From: Nemertoderma westbladi | Lineage: Eukaryota; Xenacoelomorpha; Nemertodermatida; Nemertodermatidae | Direction of reading: 5' to 3' | Assembly (NCBI GenBank): GCA_032718475.1 | Contig: JAUCBJ010004444.1 | Span: 49,898 to 113,897 of the forward strand | Length of the DNA stretch: 64,000 bases | In this document: piece after piece, positions 20,201 to 31,238 of the stretch | How the letters are laid out: every line of letters starts with the position of its first letter | Numbering within the stretch: position 1 is the stretch's first letter | Translations under genes and position numbers: made by a program | Notes under the pieces: generated by a model | The model's input: only the letters and a program-made list of their open reading frames with translations | Told to the model about the DNA's origin: nothing | The model's database searches: none

Positions 20201-20872
20201 CCCCATGGAGCTGAAGAATCCCTGTACGTATCCGGCTGCGGACCTCTTCCACACAGCTGGATCGATGGTTTCCTTGGTTACTCCCATCCTGTGTATGTCT
20301 TCCCAGGCAGCTTCCGATAAATCAAACGGGAGTCCGGGTCCGGGGAAGTTCCATTGCGACTCGACAATAGACTTCAGTTCTTCCCTTGAGTATCCCGCAT
20401 AACTATCCTTAGTCGATCGCTTACTTCTCGCCCAATCAATCTGGTGTTCCTCCACCGCAATCAATAACCTAGTGAGTACGGCTGCAGGAAGGATGAGAAG
20501 GGGGTCCGAATAAACCGCATCTGTCATCTTTGCTCCGTGCTCGGGTGTCAGCTCTACAGTATCCGCACTACTGGAGCTGTCGGGCTGCTGAGAAATAAGT
20601 TCTCGGCTCGCGGGTGGTTGCTGTTCCGCTGCTTCTTGGTCCCGCTTGACCTGAGCTCGAGTGCCTATGATAGACCTACGGTGTTCTACTAGCCTAGGGT
20701 CTGATACTACTACTGTAGGGATGACCTTGCTTACAGTAGGAGGGGACTTGGACTTTGGTCTCAGACGTTCTATACTCTTAGCTGAGTCCCAGATCTTTTT
20801 AAGACCCAGTCTAACACTCATTCTAGCACTTTCTAAGAGACTATCTGACAGTGTTTGTTTTGTGTCAGACAT
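17216..20872 (-). CDS. BEL/Pao gag-like polyprotein, 1218 aa
   Basis: Structural protein that would assemble the cytoplasmic particle and bind element RNA. It begins at a true ATG (MSDTKQTLSDS). Residues of about 1-390 are unfamiliar and unusually long for the family. About 400-470 is a low-complexity, probably helical coiled-coil stretch of Ala, Glu, Arg and Lys (AAAAVEAERKAAEVER). About 790-935 matches the gag core of BEL elements (DUF1759): KFNGDEMKWLPFNEYYKD, then LIECLEGSPKLMALKF and YGNRTNIARYLYAKLM. About 1080-1140 carries zinc knuckles: CVLCDGPHRLSAC, CYNCLRQGHQRRTC, and a third related CAKCGAKHH. The frame is intact, in keeping with the near-identical LTRs. Pol follows by an overlapping -1 frame. 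Confidence 0.88.
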   Translation of the reverse strand: MSDTKQTLSDSLLESARMSVRLGLKKIWDSAKSIERLRPKSKSPPTVSKVIPTVVVSDPRLVEHRRSIIGTRAQVKRDQEAAEQQPPASRELISQQPDSSSSADTVELTPEHGAKMTDAVYSDPLLILPAAVLTRLLIAVEEHQIDWARSKRSTKDSYAGYSREELKSIVESQWNFPGPGLPFDLSEAAWEDIHRMGVTKETIDPAVWKRSAAGYVQGFFSSMGRLEEQLFGQPQGPQEQGDLLYQVRERILRIRLILSAFEDASKRRQDTSLQVAVKTWLQRVSLQVQRTAPWKSQLSERSTHEESTDATFSQVESEATVEKPHKRDAIDIYLSDYQRFVGDEELRRRLDGLSPNSEGAKLVLDAIDVDMRAANQAEFDECLRITRVQEEQVKKKRIEDRKIAAAAAAEAEAERKAAAAAVEAERKAAEVERIAAAAAVEAERKVAAAAVEAERKRAVAEAERRAAEETTQLELEDIQESRDCINKQLTASQMQMMSRSTPKQQGYTSSEEGDTTDTEGGGNRSLLSRCRRMSQRQKLPDLPPTVRKQLASTDLGSTEPTDQIIKIDRLPTIVDEPEIIRPVLEATLSVIETPVLPEPTSRFPLHSTKLPVPSRTAQETVHVLDSERNINDLSPVVPRPPATTLAAPASAVEWVDERRRGMDLLLGQMQETVKQFKGTVRESRLELQEVQQSIALERDKLVNTQRGIPPPPVTMCQPVRSEVFHAQGVEPTRIYTASEVETPIVNPIKGNYKPVDNDIPYRPDHNPRNLYTDNSILNNTMAQESFTRQMARTEARQAVKVGEIVKFNGDEMKWLPFNEYYKDNIQNSVLSNGEKLRFLIECLEGSPKLMALKFIGHPDGLRQVWDTLNIRYGNRTNIARYLYAKLMAPRKFLSSGIIEFSDEIQEICRQLDWLGKSHEYQSSMVIGAVASTLPKGGVGIRWDKKVLYMMEQQRRDPTMADLMSFLDGEVKLQLLKQSREKTPENKVSEKPVSRRKVIPVCYTDDGESQTSQGEDSGKDTEKSYYVNKTPKEQVSKFKSRTNDRREQVRKTPPTSPKRIQVRKPEERTRVHNVTQGKVSNIKPKCVLCDGPHRLSACDEFLKKSLKDRREVMWDKRLCYNCLRQGHQRRTCYSDTRCAKCGAKHHILLHTEFERNSQSQVSDSELHVQFSDVNDTDQSSEMEGFYTDEFSDENESCYMINTAVYRALTYEKDTAMTSP

Positions 20873-22052
20873 GTTTGATTGTACAGTTGAATGCCTACTG
20901 CTATATTACAGTTACAGCAAGTCTAGTAATTCAGTATCACCGTTAGCCTAGTAATTAATTACCGATACTGCTACTCAGTGTAGCGTGATATATATATATA
21001 ATATATTAGAATACCGGTATACACCTATAGTATATATATAAGTATTATTACAGACTAGGTTTGTCACAGAATACCGGTATATAATTTTAGCACAAATATA
21101 TATAAATATATATAATAGGCCTATCGTGAATACCGGTATACAGCTTACACTTATAATATATATAAGTATAATTATGGACTAGAATTAATTACAGAATACC
21201 GGTATAATTTCAGCCTAAATTTATAGAAATAAATATAATAAGCCTATTATAAATACCGGTATATCAATTATTTTAGAATAATTGAATTTCTGAATTTTAG
21301 GGGTTACTTGGTTACTTTAACTTACTTTATTACCATTATTTGAGCAGTAGTCCAACTGATATTGAGACCTAATTGTTGTATGGCAGGCCTACTATTTATA
21401 AATCGTTTGAGTTGATTTATAATATATATACCCGTTTAATGGGTTTTGTCAATATTTGAAATAAATGTTATTATTTCTGGGAAGGAGTCACTACACAGAA
21501 GCTGTGCGCTCTCAGTGAAGTGCTACTTGTTGGACACTAAAACAAATAATTCTAATTTACCTAAGTTACTTAATACTACAAATTACTTACAATTCGGGGG
21601 GTGAGATTACAATCTCTAAATAAATACAAAAATTACACGTACGAATTTTTAGGGTAATTTTACAAGAAGTCTACAAACCAGCCTAACAAAGGGTTAGAAT
21701 ATCTGGTTATTACAACGGACAGGGTACTACGGTATTTGAAAATAACTAAGCAGTAGTAAATATACTGCGTTGTCAGATAGGAAAAATACCACCGTCTGAC
21801 GACTTATAGCCGTATCGCTATAAGTACTACGTTATGTATCACGGAGTGTTCCTACCTAGAAGTTAATTACCGCGGTCTACCAGAACCAACGTGCCTATTA
21901 ACCACTTTACAACACAAATATACTGCCTACACACTAATTGCCTTCGGAAAGCACTGTACACTAAACCCTAAATTAGGTACAAGTACTTATACAACAAATA
22001 ATCAGTAGTTAGAAATACTTGTACAGCTAAAAGAACCACGGTATCTGCTGGA
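20873..22052 (-). other. Leader of BEL copy 2, gag-proximal part
   Basis: Non-coding. Contains an alternating TA tract near 20986-21000 and the 60-bp palindrome-bearing repeats at 21009-21263. No splice or promoter signal that I can defend. Confidence 0.6.
21009..21263 (-). repeat. Five 60-bp degenerate repeats, each with the palindrome ATACCGGTAT
   Basis: GAATACCGGTATA or a one-base variant occurs at 21009, 21069, 21128, 21194 and 21251, spaced 60, 59, 66 and 57 bp. Spacers alternate between two types (with ACACC/ACAGCTTACAC and with ATTTTAG/ATTTCAGC), suggesting a 120-bp higher-order unit. Single palindromes could be protein-binding or packaging sites; this is inference. Confidence 0.75.
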
Positions 22053-22060
22053 GTGACCGG
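22053..22060. other. 8-bp target duplication GTGACCGG, left of hAT-type element
   Basis: Repeated exactly at 23394-23401. Confidence 0.9.
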
Positions 22061-22082
22061 TAGTGTTGAGAACTGAATCAAT

Positions 22083-22235
22083 TTTGACTAATTTCAGTTA
22101 CAGTTACAGTTTCAGTATTCAAAGTTTTGCATTTCAGTTACAGTTACAGTATTCAAAGTTTTGCATTTCAGTTACAGTTACAGTTTCAGTATTACAAAGT
22201 GTAACATTTCAGTTTCAGTTACAGTTTCAGTTATA
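22083..22235. repeat. Left subterminal CAGTTA/CAGTTT array of hAT element
   Basis: Hexamers TTCAGTTACAGTTACAG interspersed with ATTCAAAGTTTTGCATT, in about three higher-order units. Subterminal repeats are where hAT transposases usually bind. Confidence 0.8.
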
Positions 22236-23174
22236 GATTCAATATATATGATCTCATGTAGTAAGCAGTCATCTGAAACTAAAAATGAGGCACTTTAATA
22301 TATTACTGTTATATACGCTAATAATAATGTTCATTACGAAACGTCCTCTTTCTAGAGCTAATATGTAGTTGTTGTAGGAAAGTTGGACCCACGCTATGGT
22401 AATATTTTGTAACTAATATACTGATAGTATGTAATGAAAGTGGCACGTCACAAGATCACACTAAAGGCACCCACATTTTACTGTACATCTTGTTTCAGTG
22501 CTTGTACACTTATTGTTATCATTTATTGTTTTGGTTATAAAGCCATGCTTCTGAATCCTACTCATTTTCCTTAATTCGTAATTTGTTTTAGTAATCATAC
22601 ATTTATTGTTTTGGTTAGACCCACCTCGATAAGCTGCTCCTTTCACTTTTAAGTTTAATTTTGTAATTTATAATGGTAAACTTGATCAAAATTTAATTTC
22701 CAGTGTGCCTCTAGTGTGATTGTGATATTAATAGTACCGGTAAAAACATTAATAATTAATAATGTAAAATATATATCCGTTAATATCCTTCTACCATTAG
22801 GCCTAACTTTTCTTTGTTTATCTAAAACATTTACATTTAATATGAAGCAAAAGTGGTGATAAGGTCTGATAATAGTCTAATAGTTGAGTCCGATGAACAT
22901 AGACTATATGCTAGATCTTCGTTCACTACTTGACTCTCCAAATAAATCACATTTGAGCTAAGTGGGCAATGGGTCTTTGATTTTATATTGTGTAATATTA
23001 TGGTTTTGTTCAGAAGTGGAAAAAACGAGATTGTTTTTTTATAACAATGTTTTAAAAATGATACCTATGGTAACCACTGTTATTCATTTATTAAACTATA
23101 CTCTATACTTTATTACAATACTGTTTTAAATGCTTATTCATGTTAATTGTGTGATTGATAACTGAATCGGATTT

Positions 23175-23370
23175 TGTTAATTTCAGTTTCAGTTACAGTA
23201 TTCAAAATACGTAATTACAGTTTCAGTTACAGTTACAGTATTCAAAATACGTAATTACAGTTTCAGTTACAGTTACAGTATTCAAAGTTCGCAATTACAG
23301 TTACAGTTATAGTTACAGTATCAAAAAAATCATCAAAACCATTCAGTTACAGTTGCAGTTACAGTATAAT
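23175..23370. repeat. Right subterminal CAGTTA/CAGTTT array of hAT element
   Basis: Same hexamer with ATTCAAAATACGTAATTA blocks, same orientation as the left array. Confidence 0.8.
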
Positions 23371-23551
23371 TACAGTTACAGTTCTCAACACTAGTGACCG
23401 GGGCACAAAATCACCAGTCTTTACCTACGCCAAGCAGCCCTGATGTAGTACCGGGGTTAGTTTAACTATAACGGTATATATAACAAGCACAATTACTGTA
23501 GGAATTAACTTGGGGATATGAATGTTGCGAATAATTGCATAAACTCTGAAT

Positions 23552-24129
23552 AATAAATATTACGCTATGCGTACAGACTACTCAAACAAAATGCAGACCA
23601 AATACTGACAGACTACTATCAAGCCTAAACAAACTACGGTATATGCAGACTCTGAAATGGTTAGTTAGTATGCGTTCTAACCGAGTAGTACGACTTATTC
23701 TTTCGAGGGGGTTTACCTCACAGCACTGGAAGCCCCTACGTTCCCAACTGGCACTTTATCGGACATACACTCTACACACACCGAAATCTCTTCAGACCTA
23801 ACAACAGCCAGACAACATCCAGCCTACAAATTATCTAAATAAGAAATATTACGCTACCCGTACAAACTACACAAACAAAATACAGACCAAACGCTGGCAG
23901 ACTACTATCAAGCCTAAACAAACTACAGTATATGCAGACTCCGAAATGGTTAGTTAGTATGCGTTCTAACCGAGTAGTACGACTTATTCTTTCGAGGGGG
24001 TTCACCTCACAGCACTGGCAGCCCCTACTTTCCTAACTAGTACTTTTTCGGACATACGCTCTACACACACTACAGTCCCTTCAGACTTAACAACAGTCAG
24101 ACAACAGCAGAACAGACCAGCCTACAAAT
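23552..24129 (-). repeat. 289-bp tandem duplication in BEL leader
   Basis: Copies start at 23552 (AATAAATATTACGCTA) and 23841 (AAGAAATATTACGCTA). A second anchor, the CAGCACTGG word at 23721 and 24010, gives the same 289-bp offset. The copies differ at about a tenth of positions by eye. Confidence 0.88.
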
Positions 24130-24370
24130 TGACTGTACAATCTGAGCAGGCTTACACGCCTTCTGCTCAATATTGGCCTACAAATAAATAAAACTGACAG
24201 AAATAAGTAAAATCCCAATAAAAACCAGGCGTCCCCGATTACTTATTAAGACCTACCGGTATATAATTATCAAAATCGAATAATACTGCTGTACCTGTAC
24301 TGCTGTAAGCACCGGTCCGGGTGGTTAGGTAGTCAGGCCTACTGGGTACCGGTTGCCGGTACTTCAGCTT

Positions 24371-24526
24371 TATTGCCTACCGCAATACAGAAGCTATATC
24401 TGTTATTGTTCTTACCAGAACAATATTAAACTGTATTTATTGCCTACACTGCAATCTGAAATCAATATCTGTTATTGTTCTTACCAGAACAATAGACAAC
24501 TATATTTCAGAAGTTATATCTGTTAT
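24371..24526 (-). repeat. Three 60-70-bp repeats with a TTGTTCT/AGAACAA palindrome, abutting the 5' LTR
   Basis: TATCTGTTATTGTTCTTACC followed by AGAACAAT occurs near 24397 and 24465; a third copy is cut at the LTR border, where TGTTATTGTTC runs into the LTR start TGTTCGCG. Each full copy can fold on itself (ATTGTTCT ... AGAACAAT). Confidence 0.75.
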
Positions 24527-25704
24527 TGTTCGCGCTTTCAGACCTTTAGCAGTTTAACCTACCAAATTGGGATGTCTTCTAGATAATAGATAGTCTTTAG
24601 CCTATGACAAGTATTTGATACACTACATTAGCCGAAGCCAGTCTATGCGCGATCATTCACCCGCTGGATATACCCAGGAGACTGGATTCGGAAGCCTAAC
24701 CGTATTGCAGTGTAGGCCTACTGTATTATTCGACTGATCGTAATATATAATCTCTGACAAATATTATTCACTTTCGGGAAATATTAACAGTTCCTTTAGG
24801 ACGTGGCGCTCTAAATATGTAAACAGAGTTATGACTTAAACTAGACACAACGGGATGGCTATAGATTCACGTATATGGCGCATTCTTTAGGAGATGCTTT
24901 GTTATCAGTCGCAATCATACACAATACTGCACAATGCTGCACACCGATCTGCCGACCTTCACTAATTTTAGTCACATATAAAGAGAACAACAACCAATAC
25001 ATGTAGGGCCTATGAAATAGCATTAGATTCACTTCAGAACCACTTTAATGTAAGTCGCAATCGTTATATGTAACCGGTCTCTCTAACCTTCAGTATATCA
25101 AGAAGATTGGGGTGTCTGATTATTGATTGATATTATCCAAATATAACAATATTCCATCAACAGATATAATGAATAACCGACAGTAAATAGCAGTAAAAAT
25201 GCGGTGTTTGTAGTTGACAATTTGATTAGGTGAGTGAGTAAGATTGTTTAGATAACAGATATACGTTCTATAATTAAGCCTACTAATGTTGGGCTAAAGA
25301 CTGAAAACACAGAGATTCCGAAGCCGGTCTTCTGGGCTCAGGACAAAATGTAAACATTGACCCATAATGCATTGCGCGATTTCTCGGAGGTTTCTGTACA
25401 AAAAGCAGGAGAATCGCTCTGATTGGTTGACCGAACAAAGAAACACCAGAGAACAAGGAAAATCTACACGTGTACAGCTCAGCTGTTAGCTGTCGTCATA
25501 GTAACTACACTGTTTCAAGAGGATCTAGCGCATTGCGTCATAGAATTGCTAATTATGTCCGCTAAAGTACACATACAGAAGAAATGGCTTTTTATGTCCA
25601 CTAAAACACCAGTACAGTAAGGAAACGGCTTTTTATGCCCGTTAAACCAACTACAGAGTACTTTGCGGGGAAAATAACCAGCCAATTCCGCAAAAGCTTT
25701 TACA
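24527..25704 (-). repeat. 5' LTR of BEL copy 2 (1178 bp)
   Basis: Direct repeat of 7885-9063 with the same TG...CA ends; about ten substitutions and one 1-bp indel by eye. It would carry the promoter on the - strand, but I cannot point to a convincing TATA box. Confidence 0.92.
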
Positions 25705-25709
25705 CCGAC
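25705..25709. other. Target site duplication CCGAC, BEL copy 2 right side
   Basis: Matches 7880-7884. Confidence 0.85.
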
Positions 25710-26089
25710 GGATCGGATCCAAGGGTACCATTTAAAATTGGGCGATCGTCTAAATAGAGACGCCACCTGCCTTGGTGCAACGTAGCTCGCAGGTGTGCCA
25801 AGGATGGGTAGTGAGACCAGACCCAGTGGGGCCAGATTGGGAGACTGGTCCCTGAGAAGATATCCCTCCCACGTCCAATGCTAGTTTGGATTCCCAGGAA
25901 TGTATCGCATTTTTCGGTTGATGCTATCTTCTCACCGGGAATATAGCATGGGGGGTGTAAGCGGATCCATTCCGTGTAACACACGCCACCTACCGGTAGA
26001 ATGGGGAGGTGAACTGATTTAGCAATCAGTAGGATATGCAAGCAATACTGCACCTGACATAGGAAGCCAAGAAGGGACAGAACACAGCA

Positions 26090-26105
26090 GGGGGGGGGGG
26101 GGGGG
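26090..26105 (+). repeat. Poly-G tract (16 G)
   Basis: Uninterrupted run of G; length uncertain in any assembly. Confidence 0.9.
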
Positions 26106-26352
26106 CAGACCAATGGGAGGGCCACGCATGGCAATTAAAGGGAATCGTGTATCCATTGGATGGTCAAGTAGGTAGGACGTGTATTGTGTCTTTCCCTAAT
26201 GTTTCCATATATATATCCGTTATCACGTGCTAGTTACTCAGTTGGCAGTATAGTATCACGTGTAGGATGTCGCAGTTTCAACCGTTGCCCGTTACTTGTA
26301 CTGTGTAATATGTGCTGCGCCGTGTGAACCTGCAACATCGATCTATCCAGTC

Positions 26353-26377
26353 GGGATCCCTCGCCAACGAGGATCCC
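26353..26377. other. Strong short hairpin
   Basis: GGGATCC-CTCG, loop CCAA, CGAG-GATCCC: a ten-pair stem with one bulged C. Function unknown; could be an RNA 3'-end structure or a chance palindrome. Confidence 0.45.
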
Positions 26378-29300
26378 GTCACAATAACTACTTCGGACTA
26401 CACGACTTCGGCCTTTTTTTTAACCCATTTCTGTAGACTATTTCCCTAAATTTATAAATTATCAATATAATAGAGACAGGCATGATCAACGCCGTTCACT
26501 TCTTTGTCTAATGAATCTGCTCAGAAACTATTATTGTTACACATTGTCTATCCTACCATCACCTACGTCTTCCCTGGCGATGCCACACAACTGATACACA
26601 TACAACGCCCTTGTGTTCTCCAATGGAAAGCGCGATGCCACACACCTGATACACATACAACGCACTCGTGCTCTCCCGGCGATGCCACACAACTGATACA
26701 CATACAACGCACACGTGCTCTCCAATGGAAAGCGCGATGCCTCACAACTGATACACATACAACGCACACGTGCTCTCCAATGGAAAGCGCGATGCCACAC
26801 AACTGATACACATACAACGCCCTCGTGCTCTCCAATGGAAAGCGCGATGCCACACAACTGATACACATACAACGCACTCGTGCTCTCCAATGGCAAGCGC
26901 GATGCCACACAACTGATACACATACAACGCACTCGTGCTCTCCAATGGAAAGCGCGATGCCACACAACTGATACACATAAAACGCCCTCGTGCTCTCCCG
27001 GCGATGCCACACAACTGATACACATACAACGCACTCGTGCTCTCCAATGGAAAGCGCGATGCCACACAACTGATACACATACAACGCCCTCGTGCTCTCC
27101 CGGCGATGCCACACAACTGATACACATACAACGCACTCGTGCTCTCCAATGGAAAGCGCGATGCCACACAACTGATACACATACAACGCCCTCGTGCTCT
27201 CCCGCGCGATGCCACACAACTGATACACATACAACGCACTCGTGCTCTCCAATGGAAAGCGCGATGCCACACAACTGATACACATACAACGCCCTCGTGC
27301 TCTCCAATGGAAAGCGCGATGCCACACAACTGATACACATACAACGCCCTCGTGCTCTCCCGGCGATGCCACACAACTGATACACATACAACGCACTCGT
27401 GCTCTCCAATGGAAAGCGCGATGCCACACAACTGATACACATACAACGCCCTCGTGCTCTCCCGGCGATGCCACACAACTGATACACATACAACGCACTC
27501 GTGCTCTCCAATGGAAAGCGCGATGCCACACAACTGATACACATACAACGCACTCGTGCTCTCCAATGGAAAGCGCGATGCCACACAACTGATACACATA
27601 CAACGCACTCGTGCTCTCTAATGGAAAGCGCGATGCCACACAACTGATACACATACAACGCACTCGTGCTCTCCAATGGAAAGCGCGATGCCACACAACT
27701 GATACACATACAACGCACTCGTGCTCTCCCGGCGATGCCACACAACTGATACACATACAACGCACTCGTGCTCTCCAATGGAAAGCGCGATGCCACACAA
27801 CTGATACACATACAACGCACACGTGCTCTCCCGGCGATGCCACACAACTGATACACATACAACGCACTCGTGCTCTCCCGGTGATGCCACACAACTGATA
27901 CACATACAACGCACTCGTGCTCTCCAATGGAAAGCGCGATGCCACACAACTGATACACATACAACGCACTCGTGCTCTCCAATGGAAAGCGCGATGCCAC
28001 ACAACTGATACACATACAACGCACTCGTGCTCTCCCGGCGATGCCACACAACTGATACACATACAACGCACTCGTGCTCTCCAATGGAAAGCGCGATGCC
28101 ACACAACTGATACACATACAACGCACTCGTGCTCTCCAATGGAAAGCGCGATGCCACACAACTGATACACATACAACGCACTCGTGCTCTCTAATGGAAA
28201 GCGCGATGCCACACAACTGATACACATACAACGCACTCGTGCTCTCCAATGGAAAGCGCGATGCCACACAACTGATACACATACAACGCACTCGTGCTCT
28301 CCAATGGAAAGCGCGATGCCACACAACTGATACACATACAACGCACTCGTGCTCTCCCGGAGCGCGATGCCACACAACTGATACACATACAACGCACTCG
28401 TGCTCTCCAATGGAAAGCGCGATGCCACACAACTGATACACATACAACGCACTCGTGCTCTCTAATGGAAAGCGCGATGCCACACAACTGATACACATAC
28501 AACGCACTCGTGCTCTCCAATGGAAAGCGCGATGCCACACAACTGATACACATACAACGCACTCGTGCTCTCTAATGGAAAGCGCGATGCCACACAACTG
28601 ATACACATACAACGCACTCGTGCTCTCCAATGGAAAGCGCGATGCCACACAACTGATACACATACAACGCACTCGTGCTCTCCAATGGAAAGCGCGATGC
28701 CACACAACTGATACACATACAACGCACTCGTGCTCTCTAATGGAAAGCGCGATGCCACACAACTGATACACATACAACGCACTCGTGCTCTCCAATGGAA
28801 AGCGCGATGCCACACAACTGATACACATACAACGCACTCGTGCTCTCTAATGGAAAGCGCGATGCCACACAACTGATACACATACAACGCACTCGTGCTC
28901 TCCAATGGAAAGCGCGATGCCACACAACTGATACACATACAACGCACTCGTGCTCTCCCGGCGATGCCACACAACTGATACACATACAACGCACTCGTGC
29001 TCTCCAATGGAAAGCGCGATGCCACACAACTGATACACATACAACGCACTCGTGCTCTCTAATGGAAAGCGCGATGCCACACAACTGATACACATACAAC
29101 GCACTCGTGCTCTCCAATGGAAAGCGCGATGCCACACAACTGATACACATACAACGCACTCGTGCTCTCCAATGGAAAGCGCGATGCCACACAACTGATA
29201 CACATACAACGCACTCGTGCTCTCCAATGGAAAGCGCGATGCCACACAACTGATACACATACAACGCACTCGTGCTCTCTAATGGAAAGCGCGATGCCAC

Positions 29301-31238
29301 ACAACTGATACACATACAACGCCCTCGTGCTCTCCCGGCGATGCCACACAACTGATACACATACAACGCACTCGTGCTCTCCAATGGAAAGCGCGATGCC
29401 ACACAACTGATACACATACAACGCCCTCGTGCTCTCCAATGGAAAGCGCGATGCCACACAACTGATACACATACAACGCACTCGTGCTCTCTAATGGAAA
29501 GCGCGATGCCACACAACTGATACACATACAACGCACTCGTGCTCTCTAATGGAAAGCGCGATGCCACACAACTGATACACATACAACGCCCTCGTGCTCT
29601 CCCGGCGATGCCACACAACTGATACACATACAACGCACTCGTGCTCTCCAATGGAAAGCGCGATGCCACACAACTGATACACATACAACGCACTCGTGCT
29701 CTCTAATGGAAAGCGCGATGCCACACAACTGATACACATACAACGCACTCGTGCTCTCTAATGGAAAGCGCGATGCCACACAACTGATACACATACAACG
29801 CCCTCGTGCTCTCCCGGCGATGCCACACAACTGATACACATACAACGCACTCGTGCTCTCCAATGGAAAGCGCGATGCCACACAACTGATACACATACAA
29901 CGCACTCGTGCTCTCCAATGGAAAGCGCGATGCCACACAACTGATACACATACAACGCACTCGTGCTCTCCAATGGAAAGCGCGATGCCACACAACTGAT
30001 ACACATACAACGCACTCGTGCTCTCCAATGGAAAGCGCGATGCCACACAACTGATACACATACAACGCACACGTGCTCTCCCGGCGATGCCACACAACTG
30101 ATACACATACAACGCACACGTGCTCTCCAATGGAAAGCGCGATGCCACACAACTGATACACATACAACGCACACGTGCTCTCCCGGCGATGCCACACAAC
30201 TGATACACATACAACGCACTCGTGCTCTCCAATGGAAAGCGCGATGCCACACAACTGATACACATACAACGCACTCGTGCTCTCCCGGCGATGCCACACA
30301 ACTGATACACATACAACGCACTCGTGCTCTCCAATGGAAAGCGCGATGCCACACAACTGATACACATACAACGCACTCGTGCTCTCTAATGGAAAGCGCG
30401 ATGCCACACAACTGATACACATACAACGCCCTCGTGCTCTCCCGGCGATGCCACACAACTGATACACATACAACGCACTCGTGCTCTCCAATGGAAAGCG
30501 CGATGCCACACAACTGATACACATACAACGCCCTCGTGCTCTCCCGGCGATGCCACACAACTGATACACATACAACGCACTCGTGCTCTCCAATGGAAAG
30601 CGCGATGCCACACAACTGATACACATACAACGCACTCGTGCTCTCTAATGGAAAGCGCGATGCCACACAACTGATACACATACAACGCCCTCGTGCTCTC
30701 CCGGCGATGCCACACAACTGATACACATACAACGCACACGTGCTCTCCAATGGAAAGCGCGATGCCACACAACTGATACACATACAACGCCCTCGTGCTC
30801 TCCCGGCGATGCCACACAACTGATACACATACAACGCACTCGTGCTCTCCCGGTGATGCCACACAACTGATACACATACAACGCACTCGTGCTCTCCCGG
30901 TGATGCCACACAACTGATACACAAACAACGCACACGTGCTCTCCAATGGAAAGCGCGATGCCACACAACTGATACACATACAACGCACTCGTGCTCTCTA
31001 ATGGAAAGCGCGATGCTACACAACTGATACACATACAACGCCCTCGTGCTCTCCCGGCGATGCCACACAACTGATACACATACAACGCACTCGTGCTCTC
31101 CAATGGAAAGCGCGATGCCACACAACTGATACACATACAACGCACTCGTGTTCTCCCGGTGATGCCACACAACTGATACACATACAACGCACTCGTGCTC
31201 TCCCGGTGATGCCACACAACTGATACACATACAACGCA

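Larger units (their letters stand above)
22061..23393. mobile_element. Non-autonomous hAT-type DNA element, 1333 bp
   Basis: Perfect 15-bp terminal inverted repeats TAGTGTTGAGAACTG (22061-22075) and CAGTTCTCAACACTA (23379-23393) with an exact 8-bp target duplication. The 8-bp duplication and the TAGTG start are hallmarks of the hAT superfamily. Inside the ends are arrays of the hexamer CAGTTA/CAGTTT mixed with ATTCAAAG blocks (about 22083-22235 and 23175-23370). Both arrays read in the same direction rather than inverted. The interior is AT-rich without a transposase frame, so it needs a transposase from elsewhere. It sits in the leader of BEL copy 2. Confidence 0.9.
23402..24526 (-). other. 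Leader of BEL copy 2, LTR-proximal part
   Basis: Non-coding, made largely of the two repeat sets listed at 23552-24129 and 24371-24526. No primer-binding site complementary to a tRNA end (expected TGG start) is recognisable next to the 5' LTR on the element strand. Confidence 0.6.
7885..25704 (-). mobile_element. BEL/Pao-like LTR retrotransposon, copy 2, complete and RT-less
   Basis: Two direct LTRs (7885-9063 and 24527-25704) with TG...CA ends are flanked by the 5-bp duplication CCGAC, which bounds a 17.8-kb element; without its two nested insertions it is about 12.7 kb. Read on the - strand it is 5' LTR, about 3.65-kb leader, gag, protease fused to an RNase H tail, spacer, cargo gene, polypurine tract, 3' LTR. 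I compared the LTRs by eye and found about ten substitutions and one single-base indel in 1178 bp, so insertion looks recent. It lacks reverse transcriptase and integrase and would depend on a relative for mobility. Nested insertions: non-LTR element 10980-14748 and hAT-type element 22061-23393. Confidence 0.88.
25710..26576. other. Unique sequence between BEL copy 2 and the satellite
   Basis: No gene I can name. A - strand frame (about 26130-25710) is open but has no recognisable domain. The stretch holds 16 G at 26090-26105, two ATCACGTG words (CACGTG at 26224 and 26257), a hairpin at 26353-26377 and T8 near 26414. Removing BEL copy 2 would join 7884 directly to 25710. Confidence 0.6.

Noticed and set aside
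22461-22646. Small frame inside the hAT-type element as a transposase remnant
   Set aside because: Short, Asn/Lys/Thr-rich from AT-rich DNA, no RNase H-like or BED motif.
24500-24527. tRNA primer-binding site next to the 5' LTR
   Set aside because: The sequence after the LTR on the element strand (ATAACAGATATAAC) does not start with TGG or match a tRNA 3' end that I recognise.
25710-26134. Open - strand frame of about 140 residues
   Set aside because: Starts next to the BEL target site, includes translation of the poly-G run, has no recognisable domain and no supporting context.
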